This document shows, piece after piece, positions 12,724 to 24,824 of a stretch of DNA of 64,000 bases (position 1 is the stretch's first letter; each line of letters opens with the position of its first letter). Under the pieces are notes generated by a model. That model made no database searches, had not been told where the DNA came from, and saw only the letters and a program-made list of their open reading frames with translations. The DNA is taken from assembly GCA_030686995.1 (NCBI GenBank), contig CM060709.1:15653360-15717359 (forward strand), written 5' to 3'. The translations under genes were made by a program, and so were the position numbers. Source of the stretch: Artemisia argyi (Eukaryota; Streptophyta; Magnoliopsida; Asterales; Asteraceae).

Positions 12724-13227
12724 AAAGAACTTCGTCCCGAAGTTCAGTTAATGTTAATCAGTTAAATGTGTCAAAGCTTATGTATGTAGGTTTCTATCCA
12801 ACTAGGTATGTTCTCGTGGTCAGACTTGATGAGGCAAACCTTCCCAATCCCGAGCATAATCCTCAAAAGACCTCCTTTAGGTTAATCCTTTAGGTAACCG
12901 ATTTTCACTAAATCCCACAACCCAATCAAACAAGAACAGTCATGAGATTAGGCTAAATCGGTTTGAGTGATGCCTTTAACTTTTAGCTTGATTTTCGCAA
13001 CCCAATCAAACAAGAACAGTCACTAGAACCAAGCTAAAAATCAAGGTCTGGATTCAACATCCTAAAAAAAAATCTTTTGAAAGATTGGCTCGACTTTGGA
13101 ATTGCTTACACTAATCAAATTTCTAATGTTAGTATGACTAAGGTTAATGCTGCTAGGTCTCAGATTAGTCAGTGTTGTGTATAGGTCCTATATTAAGACT
13201 TAAGTGCTACTAAAATACGATAGTTGT
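12724..13227 (-). other. 3' noncoding region of gag-only element
   Basis: About 500 bases between the end of the Gag frame and the purine tract. Two copies of the string CAACCCAATCAAACAAGAAC lie near 12918 and 13000. I see no pol remnant, so pol was lost cleanly rather than decayed in place. Confidence 0.75.
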
Positions 13228-14337
13228 TCAAGAGAATGTACCCGTTGTGTTACCGCGGACATGTTGGGTGATAGGATTTCCTAAGAAGTAAGTTCTGCCA
13301 ATTGCGGGTGGAATCTCATTGGCCTCATCTCGTGGCCCTTCAATTGCTGCAGCTAAGTTTGGATGATTGCCTCCTTGGTTAAGATTTCTTTTCAACTTAG
13401 GACAGTTGTTCCGAAAGTGATCCGGGCTGTTACACTCATAGCATGTCCTTTGGTTGTTCGTCATATTGCCCACATTTGCTAGTTCTCTACACTGGTTTGT
13501 AAAATGACTAGACTGTCTGCAAAATGCACACACACGGCAGGGCGAAATCTTTTGATGATGAAAGTTACACTTCGTACATTTAGGATGCGGGCCTAAATAC
13601 TATTTCTGATCAGAATTAGTTGCCGCAAAGGTCCTTGCCCTTTTGTTGTCAGCTATTGTGCCCATTTGCTTGTTTAACTCGCTTGTTCCCTTCCTTTTAT
13701 CACTGTTCCTCAAGCTTCCATTTCTAACCATCTCATCTGTCAGAGTCCCTGCTCTCAATATTGCACTCTGAATTGTAGAAGGCTCAGTTGTTTTCACAGT
13801 CCCACGAATTTCTGGGACAAGACCATATATGTACCTCTCGATCCTCTTGGACTCAGGGGTAACTAGGTGTGGAACTAGTCTGGCTAATTCATGGAATCGA
13901 TCTGTGTAGGCTGCATGTCCAGCCCCTATTATAGAGTGATGATAGAGTTCATCCTCCAGCTTCTGCATCTCGTTATCCGGGCAGTATTCCTCTTTCAATA
14001 ATGCCTTAAAATCGTCCCATGTCATACCTACAGCTGCCGCTCTACCCCAAGCTTGAATCTGCGTATTCCACCATGTCAATGCCTTTCCTGATAGTAAGCA
14101 CATGGAATACTTCACCATTTGATGTGCTGCATAGTTACTAATGTCAATCACCGTCTCCATCTTTTCAACCCATCGAGTATACACCAACGCGCCTCCTACA
14201 CCATTGAAATCAATTGGCTTGCATGACGTAAATTCCTTATACGTACATCCAGTCCTAATGATGTTGTTGCCATTACCATTCTGGCCTATACCATTGGTGT
14301 TGTTAATTCCGCTTTCGTGGTTTGCCAAGTTATTCAT
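13228..14337 (-). pseudogene. Chromovirus-type gag with one in-frame stop
   Basis: The Gag capsid/RNA-packaging protein starts at ATG 14337 and reads through CTYKEF, WWNTQIQAWGR, EYCPDNEMQKLEDEL, AYTDRFHELARLVPHL and RIERYIYGL, close to Asteraceae Tekay-type Gag. A single in-frame TAG at 13600-13602 splits it. The same frame then carries two CX2CX4HX4C knuckles (CAFC..SHFTNQC and CYEC..DHFRNNC) and ends [12 protein letters not shown], which is where the protease would begin in autonomous relatives. Total length is about 369 codons. Because the stop is isolated and there are no frameshifts, inactivation looks recent, or the stop may be specific to this copy. Confidence 0.92.
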
Positions 14338-14887
14338 ATGATCACCAACTTGAGTGACAATAGTGGGGAGAAAGTTTTCAAGTTGTCGAGCGATGATGGT
14401 TTCAAAATCAGTATTTCCACCGTCGTTGTTATCATTGTTTTCAACTCCGTGACCACCTCCTCATATAATACCGTGCTACCAGTTGTTTCCTAAGTTGTGC
14501 CAACACCGATCTACATCTGCATAGTCATATGTCCACGTGTGTCGTGAAGCACTTATAATTATGTTGGCCACCACAATTATAAATGTTTCCTTTCACAAGT
14601 GTACATATCACCAGGCACACATATCTCAGTGGTAGACGTTGTTTAAATGGGCATCTAGGGAATGTCACTCTTAGTACGAAGGAACAAAAGGTTCTCCCTT
14701 AAGTGTTAAAGTCACTGGGAAGTCTAGTTTCTAACGGTTTCTACAAAGTATCTAATAGCGTGGGTCCAAAAATAAATAAATTACCAGCAAGCGTAAGTGT
14801 ATGTAAAGTGCAAGGCGATAGGGAGGAGAGTCTACATGTATGTAGTTATAGTCTAGACTCTAAAACAACCTAGTTCTCTATAACCAA
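14338..14887 (-). other. 5' leader of gag-only element
   Basis: 550 bases between the primer-binding site and the Gag ATG in element sense. No coding similarity seen. By position this would hold the RNA packaging signal; no specific structure was identified. Confidence 0.6.
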
Positions 14888-14900
14888 GGCTCTGGTACCA
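14888..14900 (-). promoter_or_regulatory. Primer-binding site, initiator tRNA-Met type
   Basis: Minus-strand TGGTACCAGAGCC, three bases from the LTR end. It differs by one base from the TGGTATCAGAGC commonly used by plant LTR elements for initiator tRNA-Met. It fixes the 14904-18059 repeat as the 5' LTR. Confidence 0.9.
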
Positions 14901-14903
14901 ATC

Positions 14904-17900
14904 TGTAACACCCCCAAAATACCGCAGCGGAAGACTGTGTCATAGGGATGCTACTTCAGGGCACAAAGTACAAGATATAGAAAACGAACTCTAAATGAGA
15001 CGTTTTTGAAAAGTTACCATTCGAATAGATAAAAGTAATAGTTTACAAAACAAGGATCCCAAAGTAGTAAGATACATAAGTTTTTAAAGTGTATCGAATG
15101 GTAAACTATAAAAGTGAAAGTCTCCAAAAGCATGCCCTAAGACTCTCAGCTCCACAAACCTGCTATCGCCTTCCTAACCTGAGATAAACATGCTTAAAAG
15201 TGTCAACACAAAGGTTGGTGAGTTCATAGAGTTTGTCTTAGTACAGATGAAAAGTCTATAAAGAATGTTCACACAGCAAAGGCATCGTAAATCCACTCAG
15301 TTGCAAGTCCCGCCATAAGAGACTTGTAACCTGTGTGTTTACAACCCACTGCTACAATATAATAGGATTAAGATAAGTATGAGTTCATAACAACAGTTAA
15401 GCAATTAGTAGTGAGTCTACACTTCATCTCAGAAGACCTCATGTTTGTATGTATGTCTCAATGGTTGTGTCCAGCAACTTAATCTGGGGCCATTGGGAGT
15501 CTGTATGTATGTATCCATGGTTGTGCCTAGCAACTTAATCTAGGGCCATTGGAAATCTGTATGTATGTATCCATGGTTGTGCCCAGCAACTTAATCTAGG
15601 GCCATTGGAAATCTGTATGTATGTATGATTACTGGGTACCATTTCCCAAAGTATACTAGTAAGTATGTGTGCATGTATCAATCATGTATGTATGTAATCA
15701 AGAATAATGAAATCAAGTATAATGTTATGTGAATCCGTACAAGTAAGCAAGTAGTAGCATGTATCTCCCCCAAAGAGTTGATAGAACAATTAAAAGAGTA
15801 GGGGCTATGACTCACCTCGAAGTAACAGTACAATGCAACGGAATGTTAAGGACAACAATGCACGGTTATCTGCCGCAACCTAAAATGAATGATGAATGAT
15901 CTCATTTAGATCACCAAATGATGTTATGAATGTCCATGCTCATGTTTCTATACCACTCTAGTCTTTGGAAAAACACTTGTGTTATCAAAAATATATAATC
16001 CAAGAATTTGGAAAAATATTGCTATTAGAAAATATAATAAGCTAGTTGTAATATATATATACTTATATATATATATCGTATGTTTCCATGTTAGCGTTGA
16101 AATCCTCGGGTTGTAATCCTTGTAATATCGCCTTGAAATGATGAAAACATTCTTGTAATAACTAATACTACATTAGTTATAAAGCTTGGTACTTAATATT
16201 ATTTCTAGCTAATAATAGTACTTCGTAGTTTTAGTGTCCATTTTTATTAAAAGCTGCCAAATAAAAATGGTTTTAGCCGATATTCAAACGTGAATATCTT
16301 TGTCGTTACTTGTCCGTTTTACTTGTTCTTTATGTCCACGGTTACGTCTTAGTATGTAGTAATATATTTTGGAAAGCTCGGCTCCTCCGGGTTACGTCTA
16401 AAGTCTCTTTTTGTCCAATGAAAAACGTCCAACAGCAAACATTTTCAGAAAAATACTTTTCGTCCACAATCTTACAAAAATCATAACTTCTTCGTTATAA
16501 ACTCTTTTTAATCCGTTCTTTCGCCTACGGATTCGTTTTTGAAATTATTTTCTAAAAATTTTGCCAAAGTTCCCTTGGTGTTTACTGATTTTCCAGATTT
16601 TTACAAAACGGGACAGCATGTCTAAAATAGGTTCCAAATCAAGTTTTCAAGGTCTAAAACTAATTTCTACCATCACCAAACCTCTTGTAATCACCACATA
16701 GCTAATCTAATCTTACCATACACCTTCTTAGGGTGCCATGGACTCCTAACCAAGTTAGTATAGCAAGGGGATTCATAAATAAAAAGTTAGGGTTTGTATG
16801 TTTCATTTTTGACAAAATAAGTGGTGGTATAGCTAGTTGTACATGGTTTTTAGCATGGAAATCATGTAATACAAGTAAATATAAGATGTTTCATGTAAAA
16901 ATAAAGTGGATAACTTACTTGATAAAATGAGATGATTAGATGATGATTATGCTTGGATTTCTTGTGTTTTTCTTGATTGATTCTTGATTAGGCAAGTATA
17001 ATGAACAAGTTTGATGTTATAACTTTTAGAAAATCATGGATGGATCATGGAGTTGGGAAAAAGTCGTGGGTTATGAAGAGAGGATGGAGAAGATGAGATG
17101 AATTTTGATCTTAGCTAAAAAGTGTAGTTTATGATTTGTAAAATTTAGTAAAGTTAGGTTTTTGAGGTTTAATATATAAAACTTAGGAAATTTAATACAT
17201 AAGGTTAAAAGGGGTGGTTTCATGGCCGGTTTTTGGTGTGAAAAGGAGTAGCCAAATAGGTTTTGAGTTACTAATTAGTCCTAGTGTAGCGTTAAGTGTT
17301 ATTACGAGTTATTCGTTAAAATCGGGTACCGGGTTTAATAGCAATAAACGTTCACGAAGTTAACCGGGTTGAAATAAAGTTATAATAATTTTAAAAACAT
17401 ATTAAAAATATGTTGGGTACATTTACTGAGTGATCGGGTGATTATTGTTTAGTTTTCACGAAAACCGTCGTTATATTCATACGCGTACGTTATAAATAAA
17501 ATAAATTTCCAAAATACTGGGTAACTGAATGTTATAAGTTGTATGATGTTAAAATGGATATAAAAATATGTCGGGACCATCGTGGGAATATTTAGATATA
17601 TTCGTCATGTATAAACCGGGTGTTAACGTTTACTATAATTACTTATACGTAAAAAAACGTTAAATGTACTGAATATAGAAACTTGAAAATCCTGAGAGTG
17701 GTATAACATGAAAATGCTGTTATGATGATATGCAGACTATCTCCAGTCCGTATGCAGTGTACTTAACACTAATGAAATGAATTCGCACCTAAACCAATCC
17801 GGTTACGCGAATTTGAATACCCGTAAACTAAATTTACGATGAAATGAGTAATGCAAGTGAATGGTGAAAACTTTTCCGGAAATGAATAGTGTTTAGTGAA

Positions 17901-18059
17901 TAGTAAATTTCCCAAATGTTTCTCAGAATATCAAAATGACCTCGAAAATGATGAATAGTAAAACGATGAATAGTGTTTTGATGAATAGTGATTTATGAAT
18001 AGTGTTTTTCCAAAGTTCCCGAAATGACCTGAAATGACCTGAAATGATGAGTTGTGACA
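14904..18059 (-). repeat. 5' LTR (in element sense) of gag-only element
   Basis: Near-identical to 9550-12709. Visible differences are a shorter AT run near 16065 and a C/T change near 17502. It carries the same 56-bp repeat array. It should contain the promoter, read leftward. Confidence 0.95.
15445..15612 (-). repeat. Threefold 56-bp tandem repeat, second LTR
   Basis: Same three-unit array as at 10091-10258, in the matching position of this LTR. Confidence 0.9.
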
Positions 18060-18064
18060 GCTAG
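18060..18064. repeat. Target-site duplication GCTAG, right
   Basis: Directly follows the ...TTGTGACA terminus and matches 9545-9549. Confidence 0.95.
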
Positions 18065-18578
18065 GGCTGTCATTAAGTATGAAGGTAGAAAAATTGAGCT
18101 TAAATCTGGAAAAAGAAAGATTAGCTTCCCCATGACTCAGCGAAGTGGGCATGAGAATTTGAGTTGGAGAAAGATCAAAAATAACATTGACACGACACCC
18201 ATTCGTGTTCAGAATAAAATTCTTGCATGGGAGGCAAGAATCAAAAGCTATAAGGAGGCTAAATATGAAAGAAGCAAAAGTAATAAGGTTCAGGTCGAAT
18301 TCGAACATACTCAACCCGCAGAAAATCATATACCATTTGAGGAAGGGAACTTGGTACTCTTGAGACACTTGGAAACAAAGATACCACCCGATAAACCAAG
18401 TCCTTGGTGGTATGGGCCTTTCACAATTGAAGGCGTAAGCCAAGATGGGATGGCTAACCTAATAAGTGAAGTAGGTGGAATGGTGATTGCAAGTATCGAT
18501 AGGTTAAGGCACTACCACCATAACAGTAATGATCACAACTACATGGGGTATATCATTTCAAGGGATGAGATCACGTAG
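18060..18578 (+). pseudogene. Element A: protease end joined to integrase-C-like region
   Basis: Continues the A frame with ARAVIKYEGRKIELKSG, which closes the Athila protease domain. Within about 30 residues it passes, still in frame, into a Lys/Glu-rich helix (KSYKEAKYERSK) and a segment GNLVLLRHLETKIPPDK, PWWYGPFTIEGV, resembling the integrase C-terminal GPY/F fold. It ends at a TAG ending 18578. RT, RNase H, the zinc-binding domain and the catalytic core of integrase are missing without any stop or shift at the join. The integrase assignment rests on the GPF and basic-helix pattern only. The start at 18054 in the open frame is an artefact of the upstream LTR. Confidence 0.65.
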
Positions 18579-19427
18579 TAACCCATGACCTTGAGTCTAG
18601 CTACAAGACTCGTAAATAAAGAAAAGCGCTTCTTGGGAGGCAACCCATGTTTTGTGTGATTTTATTTTGTTTGTTTGTTACTTGTTTCCGTATGCATGCT
18701 TTATTTTTATTGTTAGTAGATCATGTTTCTCAATTAAATAGTGGAAATACTTTACTTTGTTGTTTTGGCCTAGTCTTAACTCCACCTAAAAGTATTTTTG
18801 CAAAAGATAAGTGTAAGGGGAAACCCCAAATATGTTTTTAAGAAACAAACCGATCATGATTCTCCACAATATTAAATGAACATGTATATTCGTATTTGTT
18901 AGAGTCAAATGCTTGTATTGAGTCATAATGAAGTGTTGCAGGATTTTCCAGGAAGTGAGACCAAGTTTTTCCAGAAATTTTCCGGAAACTTAACATAAGA
19001 ATTTCTGCAGGTCACTTCTGACGGCGTCATGAGTTAACTCTTGACGGCGTCACGTGTAAAAATCTGGAAACTTTACCGGTTTTGTTTTTCTAACGGAGTC
19101 TTATGGTTTTTGTGAAATTGTTAAGTTTTATAATCTCCAGGAAATCTGCAAACTTCATTCCACAAGCATTATATGTTATTTTGTTTTCTAGGATTTAGTA
19201 ACTTATATAGGTTGCCGCTGATTTTATGCGAGGTTGTCTTGTCTATTTTCTCAGGATTTACAGGTTATGTATGACAATAAGATGATTTATATTCTGGAAG
19301 GGAAGCTTTGATTGTTCATTTTCTGGGAGGAAGATTTAACCTGGCCACCTTATTATCCATACCGAGCAAATCAGGGGAGTATTTGATTTCATTCTTTTTA
19401 CTTATTTCACTTTTACATTCTTTACTT

Positions 19428-19468
19428 GAACATTGGGGACAATGTTCATCTTAAGTGTAAGGGGAGAG
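19428..19468 (+). promoter_or_regulatory. Internal hairpin plus purine tract, element A
   Basis: A 7-bp stem GAACATT/AATGTTC with loop GGGGAC is followed five bases later by AAGTGTAAGGGGAGAG. It has the same layout as the terminal unit before the LTR. It could be a secondary plus-strand primer or an RNA structure; inference only. Confidence 0.55.
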
Positions 19469-20427
19469 TAAAATGATGATACCTTACATGTACACTTTCG
19501 CTTGAGTTTGTTTTGTTTAATAGTAGATGTGTAATAAAACTATGAGAAATACTTGTTAGTGCAATTTTAGCGCCAAATTTAAAATTTTTTACAACATTTA
19601 GGAGTGAAACTTTAGCCATAGCAAGCGTCTCATGGATAGGAGATTGTATGACTAGCACATAACCGTATCATTCAGAAAAATTTTCCACCCAAATATGTAA
19701 GGTTCGGCTTTAGATTTGATAGGAAAAGCATTTATTATTAGTGCTTATGAGTGTACCGGTAGCATTTAGAATCTAGAACTTGCGTTAGTGATGCATCCCG
19801 AGACCGCTAGTGAGACTACATTCGTGTAGTAGGATTTACTACATGATAAGAGGCATTAGGATCACCCTTGCGTTAAACCCGTATCATAATTACTTGACCA
19901 TTTATGTCATATTATTTGGCTAATCAAGTCAACTAATTTTTCCCACACCCTTAGCGTTGTACTCATTTTTAGTACACGAAACCCCTAGTACACCCCTCCG
20001 AGCCTATCTTTTCGTTTCTAACTTTAAGCATCTTACTTAAAGGAAGAATTTGTTACACCCCACTTAAATGTACACCCAAATCGCCTTAGCCTTCCGTGTA
20101 TGCACTCATTTTTAGTGCATTATTGTTATTTGTTAAACCCTAAGTTAACTATCTAATTGATTACATGGTTGCTAAGTCGAGTCATATCCTTGTACATATT
20201 GTTTTGGGACGATTGGGACTTATGGGTAAAGTACTTATTTTATGGAGTAATGGGGAAGAACATCATTTATTACCCCCATATGTGCGTTAATCTTAAAAGT
20301 ACTCCAAGTGTTTTGATTTTCTTAATTTGAGTCATTAGTTTAGTTTATTGTAAAGTATGTAAAAATTCAAGTGTAAGGGAAATGTTCATTCCCTATGTTG
20401 TATTATTTTAGATGGTAGGGTAAGAGT

Positions 20428-20431
20428 GTAT
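20428..20431. repeat. Target-site duplication GTAT, left of B
   Basis: Matches 32633-32636. The second copy of A (near 60995 in reverse) shows the undisturbed site with a single GTAT, which confirms a 4-bp duplication. Confidence 0.75.
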
Positions 20432-23400
20432 TGATTCGCCTTAAACTAGTTATCTTTTATTTCTTAACCACTTGTGAATGGTTAATAGTAAAGTCAAACT
20501 AATCAAGACAAATGCTTCCGTGAAATACAGTGTTTTCCCGGGTCGTAATGTCCCAACGAGGTTGTGATGATTAAAAACGAATCTGTGATCGAGTGAATCT
20601 GAACAGGGAATGGTATAAAAGTGTGTGTGTGTGTGATTAGACTAGGGTTTTATAACTTAAAATAACTTAGGAAAACTAAATTAAAGATTACGTGAAACCT
20701 AAGTATCTAAAATGTTAAAACGTACACCAATTTAAAATCAGACGCGACTGCGTACTGAGAAAAAGGTGAGTTTTAAGAAAAATAAACTACAAGGGTTAAA
20801 ATTGAAAATTCTATAAACTTAAACTTAAAATAAAATTAAATTAAAAAGAAAAATATTTTTTAGATTATTATATTATTTATTATTAATTATTTAATTAAAA
20901 ACTATTTAACTATTTATTTAAAACTAACCTAATTAAAAAGTAAAAATGATTAACACTACAAATTAAACTAAAAACTTATAAAAATAATTTCTAAACTTAA
21001 AAATGAACTTGAAGAAAGTATAAAAAATAAAAATAAATCTTTTTGTCTTTTTATGAATTTCTTATTAATTAAAAACTATTTATCTTATTTATATTAATTA
21101 AACTATTTTAAATTACAAATAATACTAAACTAACTTTAGAAAATTGTGAAAAATTTTATATATCTAATTTACCATCATGGGAATCCTAAAAAAATTATAA
21201 AAACTTTATTTTATATATTTTTAAACTAGTTAACTAATTATTATTCTATTTCTTAATTAATATCTAATTAAACTATTTAAATTATAAAACTATTAAATGA
21301 ACAGTAAAAATTCTAGAAAAATTACTAAAATTATATTATGACTTATAAAAGCTAGGAAAAATATAAAAACTAGGTGTTGCTATATAAAAATTAATTATGC
21401 TATTTATAACTTATTTATTAATTAATTACTAATAAAACTATTTTTAATTCTAATAAATATCAAATGACAATATAAAAATCTAAGAAAATTATTATAATTA
21501 CTTTAACCTAAAATGAAATTAATAAAAATATAAAAACACAAATTACTTAATTAAAATCTAAAAATGAAAATTAAAATTAAATTAAATTAAATAGAAACTA
21601 TCACTTAATTTTATATTTGTTTTTCTTGAATTTTCTTTTTCCAAACTATATTATACCTAAATATAACTAACTTTTGGAAAAACAATTATTTTATAACTTA
21701 AAAATAAGCTAGTTATAAGCTAAGAACTTAAACAGTTGACTATTGTTGACTGAAAATGGAAATAAGCTCAAAAGAGCTTATGTGGGACCCACTATGGTAA
21801 AACTTGGTTCCTCTGAGCTATTTGAACATAATTAAGTAAGTTTTAACCAAATAAGCAGATAAAATAAGCCACAAAATCACAATAAGCACTTGCTTATTGG
21901 AGTTTCTGAGACAGATTTGGGACAGAGTTCAAGGCCAAAACTAAGTGGGGTCCACTGGGTGTTAGGTCAAACTAGTGGTCAATCTAAGTTCCTTGGTAGG
22001 AGGGGGGTTGAGGGAAACTAATTTGGACAGGTGGGGCCCACTGTGGTGGTCACAAAACCACCACAAAGTGGTGGTGGTGAGTGACTGGTCTGCTGCACAG
22101 GGCAGCTTGTTGCCCTGCAGCCTACTTCAAGGGGCTGTGGGGCCCAGTACAAAAATCCTAAAAATATAACAATTGTGGGAACTCAAAGATGAGCAGGTAG
22201 GCTTCAACTAGAAACAAGTTTCAAGGTCCCAATCCAAACACATAAATCAAAACAAATACTTGGATTTTTGGAAAAAACTGAGATGAGCAAATATTGACTT
22301 TTGATGAAACTTGATGATTTGACTTTTATGGATTTCTAAGGGCTGCTACTGATTGAATATGATGTTATAAGCTACAATGTTACTAAATTAAGTTACCTTA
22401 ACACATAATGAAGTGATTTGATGAGAAACTAAGATGAAACACCTAACAGTTAACTGCTTATACTAGTTAAAAGCTAAATTTGACTTTTAACTTAAGTGGT
22501 ACTGGATTTAATGACTTAAATAGACTATTACAACCTATTGTAACATATCTAAACTAAAAACAAGAACAGGAACACACAAGATCACATAGATAACAACAGA
22601 TCCAAACACCCCTTTATGTTAACTGATTTTGTCATTTCACAACACAAGGAGACTTTGAGTGCAGGATCATTCACTGATCTATTTTAACTGTTTTTAAATA
22701 AAAATTATGCATAAACCAAGACTCAACTGTGTTATACTAAATGTACTAATTTTGACAGTGAAATTATAATAAAGAGCACATATGATATCTTATGAACAAA
22801 GTAGTGAAACAAAGCAATAAATCAACTAACATAGACCATAGGAACATAAAAACACAGAGACAAGTACTTATTACAAGGTGCTACAGTAATATACCAATTT
22901 ATGAGAAATTGCTTACAAGTTGTTTTCAACTGAGAATCAAGTTACCAGGGCTCAATACATACCCTAACACCTCCCATGAGGTCCTAATACCCAGAATAAT
23001 CCAAAATACACCTTCTTCCATCTTGATTCTTCATTAGCTCAGAACTTTTATTTTATTTCTATTTTTCTTTTATTTTTCTTATTTTTAGTAAACTGAGTGA
23101 GAACAAATCTTAAAAGCTTATCAAAGCTTTGTCAGAGCTTATTAAAGCTTATGAATCTAGTAACAACAACAACTAACACTTTTAAGTAAAATTGTCAATT
23201 TTACATAAAATAGCTAGATACGAATTTAATGAACAAGAGTACAATTATAGGTTTTAGAAAGCTTTCATTATACTAAAATAACTGAGTACAAGTGATTTTG
23301 ATTAAAATTACAACTGAATTTTAAAACTAAACTACCTATGATTAAGCTATGCTATCACTAAAACTAATAATCTCTCCTCCTTGCTTCTTTCTTCTTTATA

Positions 23401-24788
23401 GCCCTTTTCTGAGTTCCCACTATCTTTCTGACAAAATCCCAGTTGATCTTGACCCTTGGTTTGGCCTAGTTAATCACCATCGTTCAAATTGGCATTTGGC
23501 GCCAAAAGTCATGGGGACAGAAAGAGGTAACTTGTTAGGGTTTTAAGGCATTAAATGTGCCTTGGGAGCTTGTGGAGGTGGATGGATAAGTAAGAAGAGT
23601 GGGGAGCAAGTTGTGGACAGGTGTGGAGTAGTAGCAGGGTGAGGTGGAGAGGTAGGGGATGACTGGTGAGGGTGGTTTGGTTTTGTTGACCGGGCATTGA
23701 CCCCGTTTTATATTAAAGTGGGGGTTGGACTGGGCTAAGAGTTGGGCTGGACAAAAAGAAAAGGGTGGGATGGGCTTTGGTGAATGTTGGGTTTATATTA
23801 GTTTTTGGGTTTTAATAAAACAAGGATCCGTTTGGTTTTTTAAGAAATTACAAGGACCAAAAATGTAACATGCTGGAAGTTGAGGGGCTGTTTGTGGCAT
23901 ATTTCCAAATTAATCACAAGGGTCATATTTGCCAATAATGAATAACCCAAGGACTAAAATTACATAATTTTCCATTTTTAAATATTAAAGGACCATTTAT
24001 GCAATTTCCGGATTTTTGAGGGACTAAATATGTAATTTCCCAAAATATTATCAAAAGGTCCAGTTTTGTAAAAGTTGAATAGTATAGGGACCTTAAATGA
24101 TAATTTTTCATTTATTGCAATTTAAAACACCCCGGGGACCATTTCTGCCAAACTTTTAAACTCCAGGGACTTAACATGTAATTTCTCCAAACTTTTCATC
24201 CAGGGACTAATAGTGACAATTATGAATTCCCTAGGACCCTTAATGATAATTTTCCCATTTTGAACACCCAGGGACTAAAATTGTCAAGTTTGAAACTTTG
24301 AGGGACCTGTTTTGCCAAACTGTGAAACTTCAGGGACCAATCATGTAAATTCACCAAACTTATCACCCAAGGACCATTCCTGCAAAAGATTATTAGTATA
24401 AGGACCAAAATTGATTTTCTCAAAGTTTTTACATCCCAGGGACCATTTATGTCAATTTCCAAAGTTGAGGGACTAAACTTGTAATTTTATGAAACTTTGC
24501 ACCAAAGGACTAAATATGTAAATTTATGATTAAAAAGGACCTTTGATGACATTTTCATGTTTTTAGAATAACCAGGGACTAGTTTTGACAATATTTGAAA
24601 CTTGAGGGACTGAAACTGCCAATTATGCAAACTTTGTACGTTTTTCATTTGTTTTTGCATATTTTGTATTTGAAACATATAAAACACACCTATAAGATAT
24701 TTTAAGTATTTTGATACATATTTGAGTGTTTTTGTATGTTTTGGCAGTTCAGATTAGTATAAAATGATGAGTATTTAGACACTCATCA
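20432..24788 (-). repeat. 3' LTR of B
   Basis: Starts TGATTCGCC and ends with the inverted repeat TGATGAGT/ACTCATCA at 24765-24788. Contains a very AT-rich block (20820-21660), repeated AAGCTTAT-like strings around 23100-23150, and a degenerate GGGACC array (23820-24650). The open frames at 21975, 22792 and 23349 recur in the other LTR and carry no recognisable protein. Confidence 0.93.
23820..24650 (-). repeat. Degenerate GGGACC/GGGACTAAA array in LTR of B
   Basis: More than 15 irregularly spaced units of roughly 30-45 bases, each with AGGGACC or AGGGACTAAA followed by a TGTAATTT or TGCAATTT-like string. Equivalent arrays are at 31675-32500, 39440-39950, 47565-48090 and 50290-50800. Confidence 0.85.
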
Positions 24789-24824
24789 ATCCCCCACACT
24801 AAACTATTGCTAGTCCCTAGCAAT
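24789..24824 (-). promoter_or_regulatory. Polypurine tract and adjoining hairpin of B
   Basis: In element sense, an 8-bp perfect stem ATTGCTAG/CTAGCAAT (24806-24824, loop of 3) is followed by AGTGTGGGGGAT and then the LTR terminus TGATGAGT. The purine tract would prime plus-strand synthesis; the role of the stem is unknown. Confidence 0.8.

Larger units (their letters stand above)
9550..18059 (-). mobile_element. Complete gag-only (TR-GAG-like) chromovirus-related element
   Basis: Two nearly identical LTRs (3160 and 3156 bp) surround a 2194-bp internal region that encodes only Gag on the minus strand. A perfect 5-bp duplication flanks it. The primer-binding site TGGTACCAGAGCC and a purine tract TAGAGGGGAAGAC sit at the expected ends and prove minus orientation. 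Gag-only non-autonomous LTR elements have been described in plants under the name TR-GAG. The LTR pair differs visibly only in an AT dinucleotide run and very few bases, so the insertion is young. Confidence 0.95.
18579..20431 (+). other. Element A 3' noncoding region, part 1
   Basis: Contains GCGCTTCTTGGGAGGCAACCC shortly after the stop, as in Athila/Tat 3' regions. It has two TGACGGCGTCA palindromes (19019-19029, 19042-19052), three AAGTGTAAGGG purine-tract-like strings (18809, 19453, 20369), and a hairpin GAACATT/AATGTTC at 19428-19447 just before the second. Much of it is repeated in reverse at 61020-62480. No coding content recognised. Confidence 0.8.

Noticed and set aside
21975..22169. 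Small frame repeated at 29808-30002, and the similar pair 22792/30637
   Set aside because: LTR duplicates of B; low complexity and no known domain.
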